Notes: generated by a model from the sequence alone, not told the origin. Shown: positions 20,831-30,567, counted from the stretch's first letter. The stretch: DNA of 38,556 nt from Malikia granosa (GCF_002980595.1 NZ_PVLQ01000088.1:1-38556); one strand, 5' to 3'. Made by a program: numbers and translations.

Positions 20831-21791
20831 GTCGGACAAGCATTGCCGCTACCTGCACCGCCTGATCACCAAGCACACGCGGCTCTATACCGAGATGGTC
20901 ACGACCGGCGCGCTCACCCATGGCGACCCGCGCCGCCACCTGCGCTTCGACGAGACCGAGCATCCGGTCGCGCTGCAGCTCGGCGGCAGCGACCCGGCCG
21001 AGCTGGCGAAATGCGCGCAACTGGGCCAGGACTGGGGCTATGACGAGATCAACCTCAACTGCGGCTGCCCGAGCGACCGTGTCCAGCGCGGCGCCTTCGG
21101 TGCCTGCCTGATGAACGAGCCCGGCCTGGTAGCCGATGGCGTCAAGGCCATGCGCGACAAGGTCGACATTCCCGTCACGGTCAAGCACCGCATCGGCATC
21201 GACAAGATCGAGAGCTACGACTTCGTCGCCGATTTCGTCGGCCGCGTCAGCGAGGCCGGCTGCGAGGTCTTCATCGTGCATGCGCGCAACGCCTGGCTGC
21301 AGGGCCTGAGCCCGAAGGAAAACCGCGAGATCCCGCCGCTGCGCTACGACCTGGCCTGGCAGCTCAAGCGGGATTTTCCCCAGCTCACCATCGCGGTCAA
21401 CGGCGGCCTCAAGACCCCTGAGCAGTTCGACGAGCAGCTGCAGCATGTCGACGGCGTGATGGTCGGGCGCGAAGCCTACTACAACCCCTGGATCATGCAG
21501 GACTGGGACCAGCGCTACTACGGCGGCTCGGCCTGCGCGCTGAGCCAGGACGAGATCGAGCTCGCGATGGTGGACTACATGGAACGCGAGGCGGTCGAGG
21601 ATGGCACGCCCTGGTATGCGATCGCGCGCCACATGCTCGGCATGCGCCACGGCCAGCGCGGTGCGCGGCGCTGGCGCCAGGTCTGGAGCAACCACAAGCT
21701 CAAGCCCCTGCCTGCGCGCGAGGTCTGGGCCCAGGCCCGGGCCGTGCTGCTCGAGGACCAGCTCAAGGCCGGGGACTCAGCTTCGGCCTGA
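20763..21791 (+). CDS. dusA: tRNA-dihydrouridine(20/20a) synthase
   Basis: A 342-residue FMN enzyme reducing uridine 20/20a in tRNA D-loops. It has SVAPMLDWSDKHCRYL at the flavin-binding start, catalytic Cys102 in NCGCPSDRVQ, and VKHRIGID and NGGLKT later in the barrel. The C-terminal helical tRNA-binding part is complete. The first 14 residues (MNLEQKSDFSRGWR) are unlike usual DusA N-termini, which fits a reading frame rebuilt by prophage insertion. ATG at 20805 is an alternative start. It is probably still functional. Confidence 0.93.
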   Translation: MNLEQKSDFSRGWRMSVAPMLDWSDKHCRYLHRLITKHTRLYTEMVTTGALTHGDPRRHLRFDETEHPVALQLGGSDPAELAKCAQLGQDWGYDEINLNCGCPSDRVQRGAFGACLMNEPGLVADGVKAMRDKVDIPVTVKHRIGIDKIESYDFVADFVGRVSEAGCEVFIVHARNAWLQGLSPKENREIPPLRYDLAWQLKRDFPQLTIAVNGGLKTPEQFDEQLQHVDGVMVGREAYYNPWIMQDWDQRYYGGSACALSQDEIELAMVDYMEREAVEDGTPWYAIARHMLGMRHGQRGARRWRQVWSNHKLKPLPAREVWAQARAVLLEDQLKAGDSASA

Positions 21792-21806
21792 CGGCCTGGC
21801 CGGCAA

Positions 21807-22211
21807 TCAGCCGAGCCGGATCGCGTCGCCCTGGCGATCGAAGGGCAGGAAGTTGCCGATCTGGCCGGCCTTGATCGCGGCGACCATCTGCTCCAGAGGA
21901 TTTTGCGCCGACTCGCTCGACGGTGGCTGGCCGTTGCGGCCCGACAGGCTGGCGGCAAAGACCACCACCCAGTCCGGGCAGAAGGGCCGGGACTCGGCCT
22001 CGAAGGCAGCGAAAGACCCCAGCTCGGCCGGCAGCCGGTCGACACAGGCCACGGGGACCAGCGCGCCACCCTGGCCGGCCTCGAAGGCGGCCTGTTGCTC
22101 GGGAGTCGCATCGTCGGGCAGCTCGGACTGGGCCAGCACGAACAGCAGGCGCTGGGGTTGCGGCTGCTGCTGCGCGGCTTGCAGCAAGGCGTCGAAGGTG
22201 GTGATGTTCAT
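21807..22211 (-). CDS. Conserved hypothetical protein at the end of the nar cluster
   Basis: A 134-residue protein starting MNITTFDALLQAAQQQPQPQ, with LFVLAQSELPDDATPEQQAA and a C-terminal IKAGQIGNFLPFDRQGD. Relatives in Burkholderiales are often labelled ribonucleotide reductase subunit, but nothing here supports that enzyme. It follows the carbonic anhydrase gene by 17 bases, so it may be co-transcribed. It has no signal peptide or membrane segment. Function unknown. Confidence 0.75.
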   Translation of the reverse strand: MNITTFDALLQAAQQQPQPQRLLFVLAQSELPDDATPEQQAAFEAGQGGALVPVACVDRLPAELGSFAAFEAESRPFCPDWVVVFAASLSGRNGQPPSSESAQNPLEQMVAAIKAGQIGNFLPFDRQGDAIRLG

Positions 22212-22228
22212 GCGGTGATCTTTCGCTC

Positions 22229-22918
22229 TCAGTCGGTCAGTATCTGACCGTCATGTTCGACATAGGGGGCATAAGGTCCGGTCCCGGTATGGGTGGACGA
22301 GGCAGCCGGCACGAAGGCGCCCTGCTGGGCATCGAACACATGGACGGCACCGTCCTCGATCACGTAATGCCAGCCATGCAGGGTCAGGTGCCCGGCCTCG
22401 ACCTCGCGTCGCACCATCGGATAGTCCATCAGGCGCTCGAGCTGGAGCACGATCGAGCGCTCCTCGGTACGCCGGCAGGCCTCGGGGCTGGCCTGCACCG
22501 GAAGCACCGCGTCCTGCGCCAGCTCGAGCCAGCTCTTGAGCGCGCGTGCCTCGTCCGGTACCCCATCGTAGCAGGCCCGGATCGCGCCGCAATGGCTGTG
22601 GCCGCAGACGATGATGCGCTCGACCTTGAGCGCAAGCACCGCGTACTCGACCGCCGCCATCGTGCCGTGCTGGCCGCGCGAGCCGTCGTAGGGCGGCACC
22701 AGCGCGCCGACGTTGCGCACGATGAACAGCTCGCCCGGCCCGGCCCCCGTCAGCAGATAAGGCACCAGGCGCGAGTCGGAGCAGCCAATGAACAGGGTCT
22801 TGGGATGCTGGCCCTGGGCCACCAGGTCCTGGAAGCGCTGCTGGTGCAGCGGAAAATAGTCGGATTGGAAACGCCGCAGCCGCAGCAGCAGTTCGTCGTC
22901 TTCTGCGCGGCTTGGCAT
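22229..22918 (-). CDS. Beta-class carbonic anhydrase
   Basis: A 229-residue zinc enzyme interconverting CO2 and bicarbonate. Zinc ligands are Cys46 (GCSDSR), His107 and Cys110 (CGHSHCG), with the Asp48-Arg50 pair of the active site. The start MPSRAEDDELL overlaps the stop of the isomerase gene by one base (TGATG), so it is part of the nar transcript. The longer frame upstream is only the isomerase gene read out of phase. The C-terminal 30 residues (Ser/Thr/Gly-rich, ending HDGQILTD) extend past the catalytic core. Confidence 0.92.
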   Translation of the reverse strand: MPSRAEDDELLLRLRRFQSDYFPLHQQRFQDLVAQGQHPKTLFIGCSDSRLVPYLLTGAGPGELFIVRNVGALVPPYDGSRGQHGTMAAVEYAVLALKVERIIVCGHSHCGAIRACYDGVPDEARALKSWLELAQDAVLPVQASPEACRRTEERSIVLQLERLMDYPMVRREVEAGHLTLHGWHYVIEDGAVHVFDAQQGAFVPAASSTHTGTGPYAPYVEHDGQILTD

Positions 22919-23778
22919 CACTGCACCAGGGGCGTGTCGGCGCCCTCGAGTTCGAGTCCGACGATCTCGGCCTGGCCGACCAGCAGCAGCATGTACTGGC
23001 GCCAGGCGGTCGCGCGCGAGCGCAGCTCCAGCTGGGCCGCGATGCTGTCGCGCACGGCCTCGAACTCGAGCTGGCGGCCCTTGCGCCGCTCCAGCAGCTC
23101 GATGATGTGCAAGCCGTAGCGGGTATGGACCAGGCGCGGATGCAGGCCGATGCCGAAGCCCGGCTCGGACTGGAAGAACAGCGCCTGCGCCAGTTCGGGC
23201 GCGCAGTCGCGCGGACCGATCCAGCCCAGGTCGCCGCCCTGGGCGCCGGACGGACAGTTCGACAGCTCGGCCGCGAGCTGCTCGAAGCGGCCAGCCGGGG
23301 CATCCTTGCGCGTGAGTTCGAGCAAGGCAGCCTCGGCGCGCTGCGCCAGCTTCTGCACGTCGACCCCGGGCGTGACCGCGAACAGGATATGGCGCAGATG
23401 GACCGCCTGGTCGATCACGTGCTGCGACTTGTTGGCCGCATAGTGGCGCAAGCAAGCTTCCTCGCTCGGCTCGGGCAGCAGGACCTCGCGCTCGAGCATG
23501 GCCTCGATCGCCTCCCGCTCGGCAGCACCGAGCTCGGGCGCCAAGCTGACGGCCTGCTCGGGCAGGCAGCCCAGCCGCACCGCCTGCTGGCGCAGCAGCT
23601 CGGCATAGGCCCGCTCGCGCAGTGCGTCAGGCGCTGGCTGCTCGCCCGGGGCATGCAGGGCGATACCGTTGACGCTGGCCGGAACCGATTCCATGGCCGC
23701 CGCTGCCGGCAGCGCTGCTGCAGCGGAACTGCCACAGCCGCAAGAAGTGCCGCAACCGGTCTGTTCGATGGGATTCAT
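22918..23778 (-). CDS. Parvulin-type peptidyl-prolyl isomerase of the nar operon
   Basis: A 286-residue PpiC/NifM-type isomerase. The N-terminus has a Cys-rich motif (TGCGTSCGCG), as in isomerases that accompany narGHJI. A SurA-like helical region follows, then the parvulin domain (QAVHLRHILFAV, LAAELSNCPSGAQGGDLGW, ARL-type end RYGLHIIELLERR). No signal peptide is seen, so it should act in the cytoplasm, probably helping NarGH assembly. ATG at 23778 has an AGGAG ribosome site. It lies 22 bases after narI. Confidence 0.85.
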   Translation of the reverse strand: MNPIEQTGCGTSCGCGSSAAAALPAAAAMESVPASVNGIALHAPGEQPAPDALRERAYAELLRQQAVRLGCLPEQAVSLAPELGAAEREAIEAMLEREVLLPEPSEEACLRHYAANKSQHVIDQAVHLRHILFAVTPGVDVQKLAQRAEAALLELTRKDAPAGRFEQLAAELSNCPSGAQGGDLGWIGPRDCAPELAQALFFQSEPGFGIGLHPRLVHTRYGLHIIELLERRKGRQLEFEAVRDSIAAQLELRSRATAWRQYMLLLVGQAEIVGLELEGADTPLVQ

Positions 23779-23800
23779 GGCAAGCTCCTGAAGCGGCGCA

Positions 23801-24508
23801 TCAGCGCGAGTTGCCGGGAACGCCCAGGCGACGGTTGCGCACGACCTGGTAGGGGCGAGCGACATAGGCCAGGGTACCGAAGCCGCTCCAGACATGGACC
23901 AGGCGGGTGAACGGGAACACCAGGAAGATGGTCATGCCCAGCGCCATGTGGGTCTGGAAGATCCAGCCGGCGTCGACCAGCAAGTCGGCGGCGCCGCTGC
24001 GCAAGGTCACGATGCGCTGCGCCCATTCGGCCAGCTTGAGCATCATGCTGCCGTCCAGGTGCTGGGCCGACAGCGGGATCGTCGCCAGACCCAGCGCCAG
24101 CTGGGCCCAGAGCAGCCACAGCAGCACGATGTCGCTGGTCCTGGAGTTGGCGCGGATGCGCGCGTCGGACAGGCGACGGTGCAGCAGGATGCTGACACCG
24201 ATGAAGCCGAGCAGGCCGGCCGCACCGCCCGAGACCATGGCGACCAGCTGCTTGTTGCCGGCGCTAATGAAGGGCTCGTAGATGAAATGCGGCGTCAGCA
24301 TGCCGAAGCTGTGGCCGAAGAACAGGAACAGCACCCCGATGTGGAACAGGTTGCTGCCCCAGCGCAACTGGCCGGCGCGCAGCAGCTGGGACGAGTCGCT
24401 CTTCCAGCTGTACTGATCGCGGTCGAAGCGCAGCAGGCTGCCGAGCAGGAACACGGCCAGGCAAATGTAGGGATAGATGTTGAACAGGAAGTGGTGCAGC
24501 GAGTTCAT
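23801..24508 (-). CDS. narI: Respiratory nitrate reductase gamma subunit (cytochrome b)
   Basis: A 235-residue membrane protein with five hydrophobic segments that oxidises quinol and passes electrons to NarH. The haem b ligands fall at His56, His66, His187 and His205, the same positions as in the E. coli protein. It overlaps narJ by ATGA. Length and topology are standard. Confidence 0.96.
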   Translation of the reverse strand: MNSLHHFLFNIYPYICLAVFLLGSLLRFDRDQYSWKSDSSQLLRAGQLRWGSNLFHIGVLFLFFGHSFGMLTPHFIYEPFISAGNKQLVAMVSGGAAGLLGFIGVSILLHRRLSDARIRANSRTSDIVLLWLLWAQLALGLATIPLSAQHLDGSMMLKLAEWAQRIVTLRSGAADLLVDAGWIFQTHMALGMTIFLVFPFTRLVHVWSGFGTLAYVARPYQVVRNRRLGVPGNSR

Positions 24509-25206
24509 GCCGACGCTCCTTGAACGGTGGAGGGGGAAGACTTGACGATACGAATCGGCTGGACCGCGCCGGGCTTGGCCTGGCCGGCGCTGCTGCAGCC
24601 GTCGAAGGCCTCGGGCTCGGCCCAGCTCTCGTCGAGCTCGGGCTCGGGCGCGACCGGCACCGGCTCGGCCTTCTCGCCGGCCAGGTCCAGCACCGCCGCC
24701 AGCACGCTGGCGTAGGGGCTCTGGCGCTTGAGCAGCGCGCTGAAGACCACGCGCACGATATGCGCGATCTCGCCCAGGAACTCGCGCGCCTGCAGCGCGG
24801 GCTGGGTCGAGGCGAACTCGAGCAGCACCGGCAGGTGATCGGGCAGCTCGTCGTCGCCCAGCAGCAGGCCGGCCTGCTCGTAGGTCTGGATCAGGTCGAT
24901 CATGGCCGGGCCGCGGTCGCGCGAGTCGCCATGCACATGCTCGAACAGGTGCAGCGAGGTGCTGTGGCCGCGGTCGAACAGCTCGACATAGTCGCTCTCG
25001 ATGCGCAGCGGATCGAGCGAGCCCAGGCGCAGCAGCAGGGCATCGAGCTCGGCCAGGCGCGAGGCGCCGAGCGCGCGCTCGGCATGCAGCGCCTCGCTGA
25101 GTTCGCCCAGATGGGCGCGCAGCTCGGCGTCGGGGTAGCGCAGCAGGTGGGCCAGCACGCGCAGCGTGTGCACGGCCGGCACGGGGCGGGAGTTGAAGAT
25201 CGACAT
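24505..25206 (-). CDS. narJ: Nitrate reductase assembly chaperone
   Basis: A 233-residue TorD/NarJ-family chaperone needed for cofactor insertion into NarG and membrane docking of NarGH. The all-helical core is recognisable by LRVLAHLLRYPDAELRAHL, YVELFDRGHSTSLHLFEH and GDSRDRGPAMIDLIQTY. The last 60 residues are an acidic, Pro-rich tail of low complexity. It starts one base after the narH stop. Confidence 0.95.
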   Translation of the reverse strand: MSIFNSRPVPAVHTLRVLAHLLRYPDAELRAHLGELSEALHAERALGASRLAELDALLLRLGSLDPLRIESDYVELFDRGHSTSLHLFEHVHGDSRDRGPAMIDLIQTYEQAGLLLGDDELPDHLPVLLEFASTQPALQAREFLGEIAHIVRVVFSALLKRQSPYASVLAAVLDLAGEKAEPVPVAPEPELDESWAEPEAFDGCSSAGQAKPGAVQPIRIVKSSPSTVQGASA

Positions 25207-25207
25207 C

Positions 25208-26740
25208 TCAGGCTCCCAGCTTGATCGGGATGGTGCGCTTCTTCGGGCTGCCGAACAGGCTCAGCTCGGTCTCGCCGTCGGAGCAGCCGTTGCCGAAGCT
25301 GAAGCCGCAGCCGCCGCGCACGTCGAAGGCGTTCTCGGCGTACTCGCGGTGCGAGCTCGGGATCACGAAGCGGTCCTCGTAGTTGGCGATCGCCATGGTG
25401 CGGTACATGTCCTCGACCTCGGCCACGCTGAGCTGTGCCTGGTCGAGCACTTCCTGGTTCACCACGCCGTCGACATGCTTGCTGCGCTGGTAGGCGCGCA
25501 TCGCCAGCATGCGCTCGAGCGCGCGCGCGACCGGCACGGTGTCGCCGGCCGTCAGCAGGTTGGCCAGGTACTTGAGCGGAATGCGCAGCTGGCTGACATC
25601 CGGGATCTCGCCGTTGATACCGATGCGCCCGGCATTGGCGGCAGCCGTGATCGGCGACAGCGGCGGCACATACCAGACCATGGGTAGGGTGCGGTATTCC
25701 GGGTGCAGCGGCAGCGCCACCTTCCACTCGACCGCCATCTTGTAGACCGGGCTCTGGCGGGCCGACTCCATCCAGCTGTCGGGGATGCCGTCGGCGCGGG
25801 CCTGGGCGATCACCTGCGGGTCGTTCGGGTCCAGGAAGATGTCGAGCTGGGCCTGGTACAGGTCGGTTTCCTTCTCGACGCTGGCGGCCTCGGCGATTCG
25901 GTCGGCGTCATAGAGCAGCACGCCGAGGTAGCGGATGCGGCCGACGCAGGTCTCGGAGCAGACCGTCGGCTGGCCGGCCTCGATGCGCGGGTAGCAGAAG
26001 ATGCATTTCTCGGCCTTGCCGCTCTTCCAGTTGTAGTAGATCTTCTTGTACGGGCAGCCCGAGACGCACATGCGCCAGCCGCGGCACTTGTCCTGGTCGA
26101 TCAGCACGATGCCGTCTTCCTCGCGCTTGTAGATCGAGCCCGAGGGGCAGGAGGCGACGCAGGCCGGGTTCAGGCAATGCTCGCACAGGCGCGGCAGGTA
26201 CATCATGAAGGTGTTCTCGAACTCACCCACCATGGCCTTCTGCGCCGCCTCGAAGCCGTCGAAGTTGCTGTCCTTGGCGCGCTTGGCGAATTCGCCGCCC
26301 AGGATCTCCTCCCAGTTCGGGCCCCACTCGATCTTCTCCATGCGCTGGCCCGTGATCAGGCTGCGCGGGCGCGCGGTCGGCACGGCCTTCATCTCGGGCG
26401 CCGACTTCAGGTGCTCGTAGTCGAAGGTGAAGGGCTCGTAGTAGTCGTCGATCTGCGGCAGGTTGGGGTTGGCGAAGATCTTCATCAGCAGCGACCATTT
26501 GCCGCCCTGGCGCGGCTGCAGGCTGCCGTCGGCCCTGCGGGTCCAGCCGCCGTTCCACTTGTCCTGGTTTTCCCATTCCTTCGGGTAGCCGATGCCGGGC
26601 TTGGACTCGACGTTGTTGAACCAGGCATATTCGACGCCGGGGCGGCTGGTCCAGACGTTCTTGCAGGTCACCGAGCAGGTGTGGCAACCAATGCACTTGT
26701 CCAGGTTCAGCACCATGCCGATCTGTGCGCGTACTTTCAT
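25208..26740 (-). CDS. narH: Respiratory nitrate reductase beta subunit (iron-sulfur)
   Basis: A 510-residue ferredoxin-like subunit carrying electrons from NarI to NarG. Cluster motifs are CIGCHTCSVTCKN near the start, CEHCLNPACVASCPSG, CRGWRMCVSGCP and CIFC with CSETC. The Trp in CRGWRMC replaces a cysteine, so one cluster is [3Fe-4S] as in E. coli NarH. The family C-terminal region is complete. It lies 26 bases after narG. Confidence 0.96.
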   Translation of the reverse strand: MKVRAQIGMVLNLDKCIGCHTCSVTCKNVWTSRPGVEYAWFNNVESKPGIGYPKEWENQDKWNGGWTRRADGSLQPRQGGKWSLLMKIFANPNLPQIDDYYEPFTFDYEHLKSAPEMKAVPTARPRSLITGQRMEKIEWGPNWEEILGGEFAKRAKDSNFDGFEAAQKAMVGEFENTFMMYLPRLCEHCLNPACVASCPSGSIYKREEDGIVLIDQDKCRGWRMCVSGCPYKKIYYNWKSGKAEKCIFCYPRIEAGQPTVCSETCVGRIRYLGVLLYDADRIAEAASVEKETDLYQAQLDIFLDPNDPQVIAQARADGIPDSWMESARQSPVYKMAVEWKVALPLHPEYRTLPMVWYVPPLSPITAAANAGRIGINGEIPDVSQLRIPLKYLANLLTAGDTVPVARALERMLAMRAYQRSKHVDGVVNQEVLDQAQLSVAEVEDMYRTMAIANYEDRFVIPSSHREYAENAFDVRGGCGFSFGNGCSDGETELSLFGSPKKRTIPIKLGA

Positions 26741-26766
26741 GTGTTTCTCCTGTTCCGATCGGGCAT

Positions 26767-29700
26767 TCAGTGGCCAGCGCCACTGGCGAGGGCGCCGGCG
26801 GGCTCTTCGAGCCAGTCGACCCGGTTCATCTTGCGCACCACGACGAACTCGTCGCGGTTGGTGCCGATGGTGCCGTAGTAGTTGAAGCCGTAGCTCAGCT
26901 GGGCGTAGCCGCCGATCATGTGGGTCGGCTTGAGCACGATGCGGGTCACCGAGTTGTGGATGCCGCCGCGCGCGCCGGTGATCTCGGAGCCCGGGGTGTT
27001 GATGATCTTCTCCTGCGAGTGGTACATCATGGTCATGCCGGGCTTGACGCGCTGGCTGACCACCGCACGGCCGACGATGGCGCCGTTGGTGTTGAACAAC
27101 TCGATCCAGTCGTTGTCGACGATGCCGGCCTTGGCCGCGTCATCCTCGCTGAGCCAGATCACGGTGCCGCCCCGGTTCAGCGTCAGCATGTGCAGGTTGT
27201 CGCTGTAGGTCGAGTGGATGCCCCATTTCTGGTGCGGCGTGATGAAGTTGAGCTGGATCTCGGGGTTGCCGTTGGACTTGATCTGCAGGCCGTTGGTGGT
27301 CTTGAGGTCGACCGGCGGCCGGTAGCTGCCAAAGCCCTCGCCGAAAGCGATCATCCAGGGGTGATCCTGGTAGAACTGCTGCCGACCGGTCAGCGTGCGC
27401 CACGGGATGTACTCGTGCACGTTGGTGTAGCCGGCGTTGTAGCTGACCGTCTCGCTCTCGATGCCGCTCCAGGTCGGCGAGGAGATGATCTTGCGCGGCT
27501 GCGCCTGGATGTCGCGGTAGCGGATCTTCTCGTCCTCGCGGTAGAGCGCCAGGTGCACGTGGTCGCGGCCGGTGGCCTTGCTCTGCGCCTCCCAGGCCTT
27601 GACCGCGACATGGCCATTGGTCTCGGGCGCCAGCTGCAGGATCACCTCGCAGGCGTCGATGTCGGTGACGATCCTGGGCATGCCCTGGGTCACGCCCTCC
27701 TCCTGGGTCACGCCGTTGAGCTGGCCCAGCTGGGTGACCTCGAGCTCGGTCTTCCAGGCGATGCCCTTGCCGCCGTTGCCCAGCTTGTTCATCAGCGGGC
27801 CCAGGGCGGTGAAGCGCTTGAAGGTGTTCGGGTAGTCGCGCTCGACCACCGTGACCTGTGGTGCGGTCTTGCCCGGTACCAGCTCGCACTCGCCCTTCTT
27901 CCAGTCCTGCACGCCAAACGGCTGCGCCAACTCGGCCGGGGTGTCATGCATCAGCGGACTCAGCACGACCTCCTTCTCGACCCCGAGGTGGCCGACGCAG
28001 ACCTCGGAGAAGGCCTTGGCGAAGCCCTTGTAGATCTCCCAGTCGCTCCTGGCCTGCCAGACCGGGTCCACCGCTGCCGACAGCGGGTGGATGAAGGGGT
28101 GCATGTCGCTGGTGTTGAGGTCGTTCTTCTCGTACCAGCTGGCGGTGGGCAGCACGATGTCGGAGTAGAGGCAGGTGGTGCTCATGCGGAAGTCGAGCGT
28201 GACCAGCAGGTCGAGCTTGCCTTCGGGTGCCTGGGCATGCCACTTGACCTCGGTCGGCTTGGCCTCGTCGGCGCCCAGGTCCTTGCCCTGCACGCCGTTG
28301 CTGGTGCCCAGCAGGTGCTTGAGGAAATACTCGTGGCCCTTGCCCGAGGAGCCCAGGATATTGGAGCGCCAGACGAACATGTTGCGCGGCCAGTTCTGCG
28401 GTGCATCCGGGTCCTCGCAGCTCATCTGCAGCGAGCCGTCCTTGAGTGCGCGCGCCACATAGTCCTTGGCATCGAGGCCGGCGGCGCTGGCGTCCTTGAC
28501 CACCTGCATCGGGTGGGTCTTGAGCTGGGGCGCGCTCGGCAGCCAGCCCATGCGCTCGGCACGCACGTTGTAGTCGATCATGCTGCCGCCGAAGGCGGCC
28601 TTGTCGGCCAGCGGCGACAGCACCTCCTCGACGCCGAGCTTCTCGTAGCGCCACTGGTCGGTGTGGGCATAGAAGAAGCTGGTGCTGTTCATCTGGCGCG
28701 ACGGGCGGATCCAGTCGAGCGCGAAGGCCAACGGGGCCCAGCCGGTCTGCGGACGCAGCTTTTCCTGGCCCACGTAATGGGCCCAGCCGCCGCCGCTCTG
28801 GCCGATGCAGCCGCACATCATCAGCATGTTGATGACGCCGCGGTAGTTCATGTCGGCGTGGTACCAGTGGTTCATCGCCGCGCCGATGATGACCATGGAG
28901 CGACCATGGGTCTTGTCGGCGTTGTCGGCGAACTGGCGCGCCACCGTGATGACCTGGTCGCGCGGCACGCCGGTGATGGCCTCCTGCCAGGCCGGGGTGT
29001 AGGGCACGTTGTCGTCGTAGTCGATGGCGCCGCTGCCAAAGCCGCGGTCGACGCCGTACTGCGCCACCTGCAGGTCGAACACGGTGGCGACCAGGGCCGA
29101 GCGCGACTCGCCGCCCTGGCCGAGCTCGAGGCGCACGGCCGGCACCTTGGCGCGGTTGATCTCGCCCTGGGCGGCGTTGGCCGGAAAGTTGGGGGTCTCG
29201 ACGCCGCCGAAATAGGGAAAGGCCACCTCGGCGATCTCGTGCGGCTGGGCGCCGTCCTCGACCACCGACAACTTGAGCTTGACCTCCTGGCCGTTGCGCG
29301 CGTCCTTGGACTCGAGGTTCCACTTGGCAAGCTCGCCTTCGGCGAGCTTCTCGCCCCAGCGGAAGCCGATCGAGCCGTTGGGCAGCACCGGATTGCCATG
29401 GGTGTCGAAGGCCAGGGTCTTCCACTCGGGGTTGTTGTCCTGGCCGAGCTGGCCGCTGAAGTCGCTGGCGCGCAGGTAGCGGTCGGGCACCAGGGTGCTG
29501 CTGCCGTCGGGCAGCCTGTGCTCCTTGAGCATGACCAGCAGCGGCAGGTCGGTGTAGCGGCGCGCGTAGTCGTCGAAGTAGGCGCTGCGGCCCTTGCCGC
29601 CGTCCTTGAAGTAGAACTCCTTGAGGATCACATGGCCCATCGCCATCGCCAGCGCGGCGTCGGTGCCCTGCTTCGGGTGCAACCAGAGGTCGGACAGCTT

Positions 29701-30567
29701 GGCGACCTCGGAGTAGTCGGGCGTGACCGCAACCGTCTTGGTGCCCTTGTAGCGCGCCTCGGTGAAGAAATGCGCATCCGGGGTCCGGGTCTGGGGGATG
29801 TTGGAGCCCCAGGCGATGATGAAGTTGGAGTTGTACCAGTCGGCCGACTCGGCCACGTCGGTCTGCTCGCCCCAGATCTGCGGGCTCGACGGCGGCAGGT
29901 CGCAGTACCAGTCGTAGAAGCTCATGCAGACGCCGCCGATCAGCGACAGGTAGCGGCTGCCGGCCGCATAGCTGACCATGGACATGGCCGGAATCGGAGA
30001 AAAGCCGATGATGCGGTCGGCGCCATGCTTCTTGATGGTGTAGACATTGGCGCTGGCGATCAGCTGGTTGACCTCGTCCCAGCTCGAGCGCACGAAGCCG
30101 CCCAGGCCGCGCACCTGCTGGTAGTCGCGCCTTGCCGACTCGTCGTCGGCGATCAGCGCCCAGGCATCGACCGGGGTCTTGGCGACCTTGAGCGCGGCGC
30201 GCCAGCGCTCGAGCAGGCGCCCGCGCACCATCGGGTACTTGACCCGGTTGGCGGAATACAGGTACCAGCTGTAGGAAGCACCGCGGGCGCAGCCGCGCGG
30301 CTCGTGATTGGGCATGTCCCAGCGCGTGCGCGGATAGTCGGTCTGCTGGGTCTCCCAGGTGACGATGCCGCCCTTGACATAGATCTTCCACGAGCAGCTG
30401 CCGGTGCAGTTGACGCCATGGGTCGAGCGCACGATCTTGTCGTGGGCCCAGCGGTTGCGGTAGGCATCTTCCCAGGTGCGGTCTTCGTTGGTGGCGACCC
30501 CGTGACGGCCGGAATAGGTTTCCTGCGGCAGCTTGAAGTGCGTCAGACGGTCAAGAAAGTGACTCAT
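26767..30567 (-). CDS. narG: Respiratory nitrate reductase alpha subunit (molybdenum)
   Basis: A 1266-residue catalytic subunit reducing nitrate to nitrite on the cytoplasmic side with a molybdopterin guanine dinucleotide cofactor. The FS0 cluster ligands are His50, Cys54, Cys58 (HGVNCTGSC) and Cys93, matching E. coli numbering. The Mo ligand is Asp223 in YCDLPPSSPQ. ATG at 30567 was chosen because it has an AAGGA ribosome site and gives that numbering; a TTG six codons upstream is possible. There is no Tat signal that would export it. A very long open frame on the other strand is a composition effect. Confidence 0.97.
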   Translation of the reverse strand: MSHFLDRLTHFKLPQETYSGRHGVATNEDRTWEDAYRNRWAHDKIVRSTHGVNCTGSCSWKIYVKGGIVTWETQQTDYPRTRWDMPNHEPRGCARGASYSWYLYSANRVKYPMVRGRLLERWRAALKVAKTPVDAWALIADDESARRDYQQVRGLGGFVRSSWDEVNQLIASANVYTIKKHGADRIIGFSPIPAMSMVSYAAGSRYLSLIGGVCMSFYDWYCDLPPSSPQIWGEQTDVAESADWYNSNFIIAWGSNIPQTRTPDAHFFTEARYKGTKTVAVTPDYSEVAKLSDLWLHPKQGTDAALAMAMGHVILKEFYFKDGGKGRSAYFDDYARRYTDLPLLVMLKEHRLPDGSSTLVPDRYLRASDFSGQLGQDNNPEWKTLAFDTHGNPVLPNGSIGFRWGEKLAEGELAKWNLESKDARNGQEVKLKLSVVEDGAQPHEIAEVAFPYFGGVETPNFPANAAQGEINRAKVPAVRLELGQGGESRSALVATVFDLQVAQYGVDRGFGSGAIDYDDNVPYTPAWQEAITGVPRDQVITVARQFADNADKTHGRSMVIIGAAMNHWYHADMNYRGVINMLMMCGCIGQSGGGWAHYVGQEKLRPQTGWAPLAFALDWIRPSRQMNSTSFFYAHTDQWRYEKLGVEEVLSPLADKAAFGGSMIDYNVRAERMGWLPSAPQLKTHPMQVVKDASAAGLDAKDYVARALKDGSLQMSCEDPDAPQNWPRNMFVWRSNILGSSGKGHEYFLKHLLGTSNGVQGKDLGADEAKPTEVKWHAQAPEGKLDLLVTLDFRMSTTCLYSDIVLPTASWYEKNDLNTSDMHPFIHPLSAAVDPVWQARSDWEIYKGFAKAFSEVCVGHLGVEKEVVLSPLMHDTPAELAQPFGVQDWKKGECELVPGKTAPQVTVVERDYPNTFKRFTALGPLMNKLGNGGKGIAWKTELEVTQLGQLNGVTQEEGVTQGMPRIVTDIDACEVILQLAPETNGHVAVKAWEAQSKATGRDHVHLALYREDEKIRYRDIQAQPRKIISSPTWSGIESETVSYNAGYTNVHEYIPWRTLTGRQQFYQDHPWMIAFGEGFGSYRPPVDLKTTNGLQIKSNGNPEIQLNFITPHQKWGIHSTYSDNLHMLTLNRGGTVIWLSEDDAAKAGIVDNDWIELFNTNGAIVGRAVVSQRVKPGMTMMYHSQEKIINTPGSEITGARGGIHNSVTRIVLKPTHMIGGYAQLSYGFNYYGTIGTNRDEFVVVRKMNRVDWLEEPAGALASGAGH

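Noticed and set aside
22919-23455. N-terminal extension of the carbonic anhydrase
   Set aside because: This stretch encodes the parvulin isomerase in another frame; the enzyme has a natural start at 22918.
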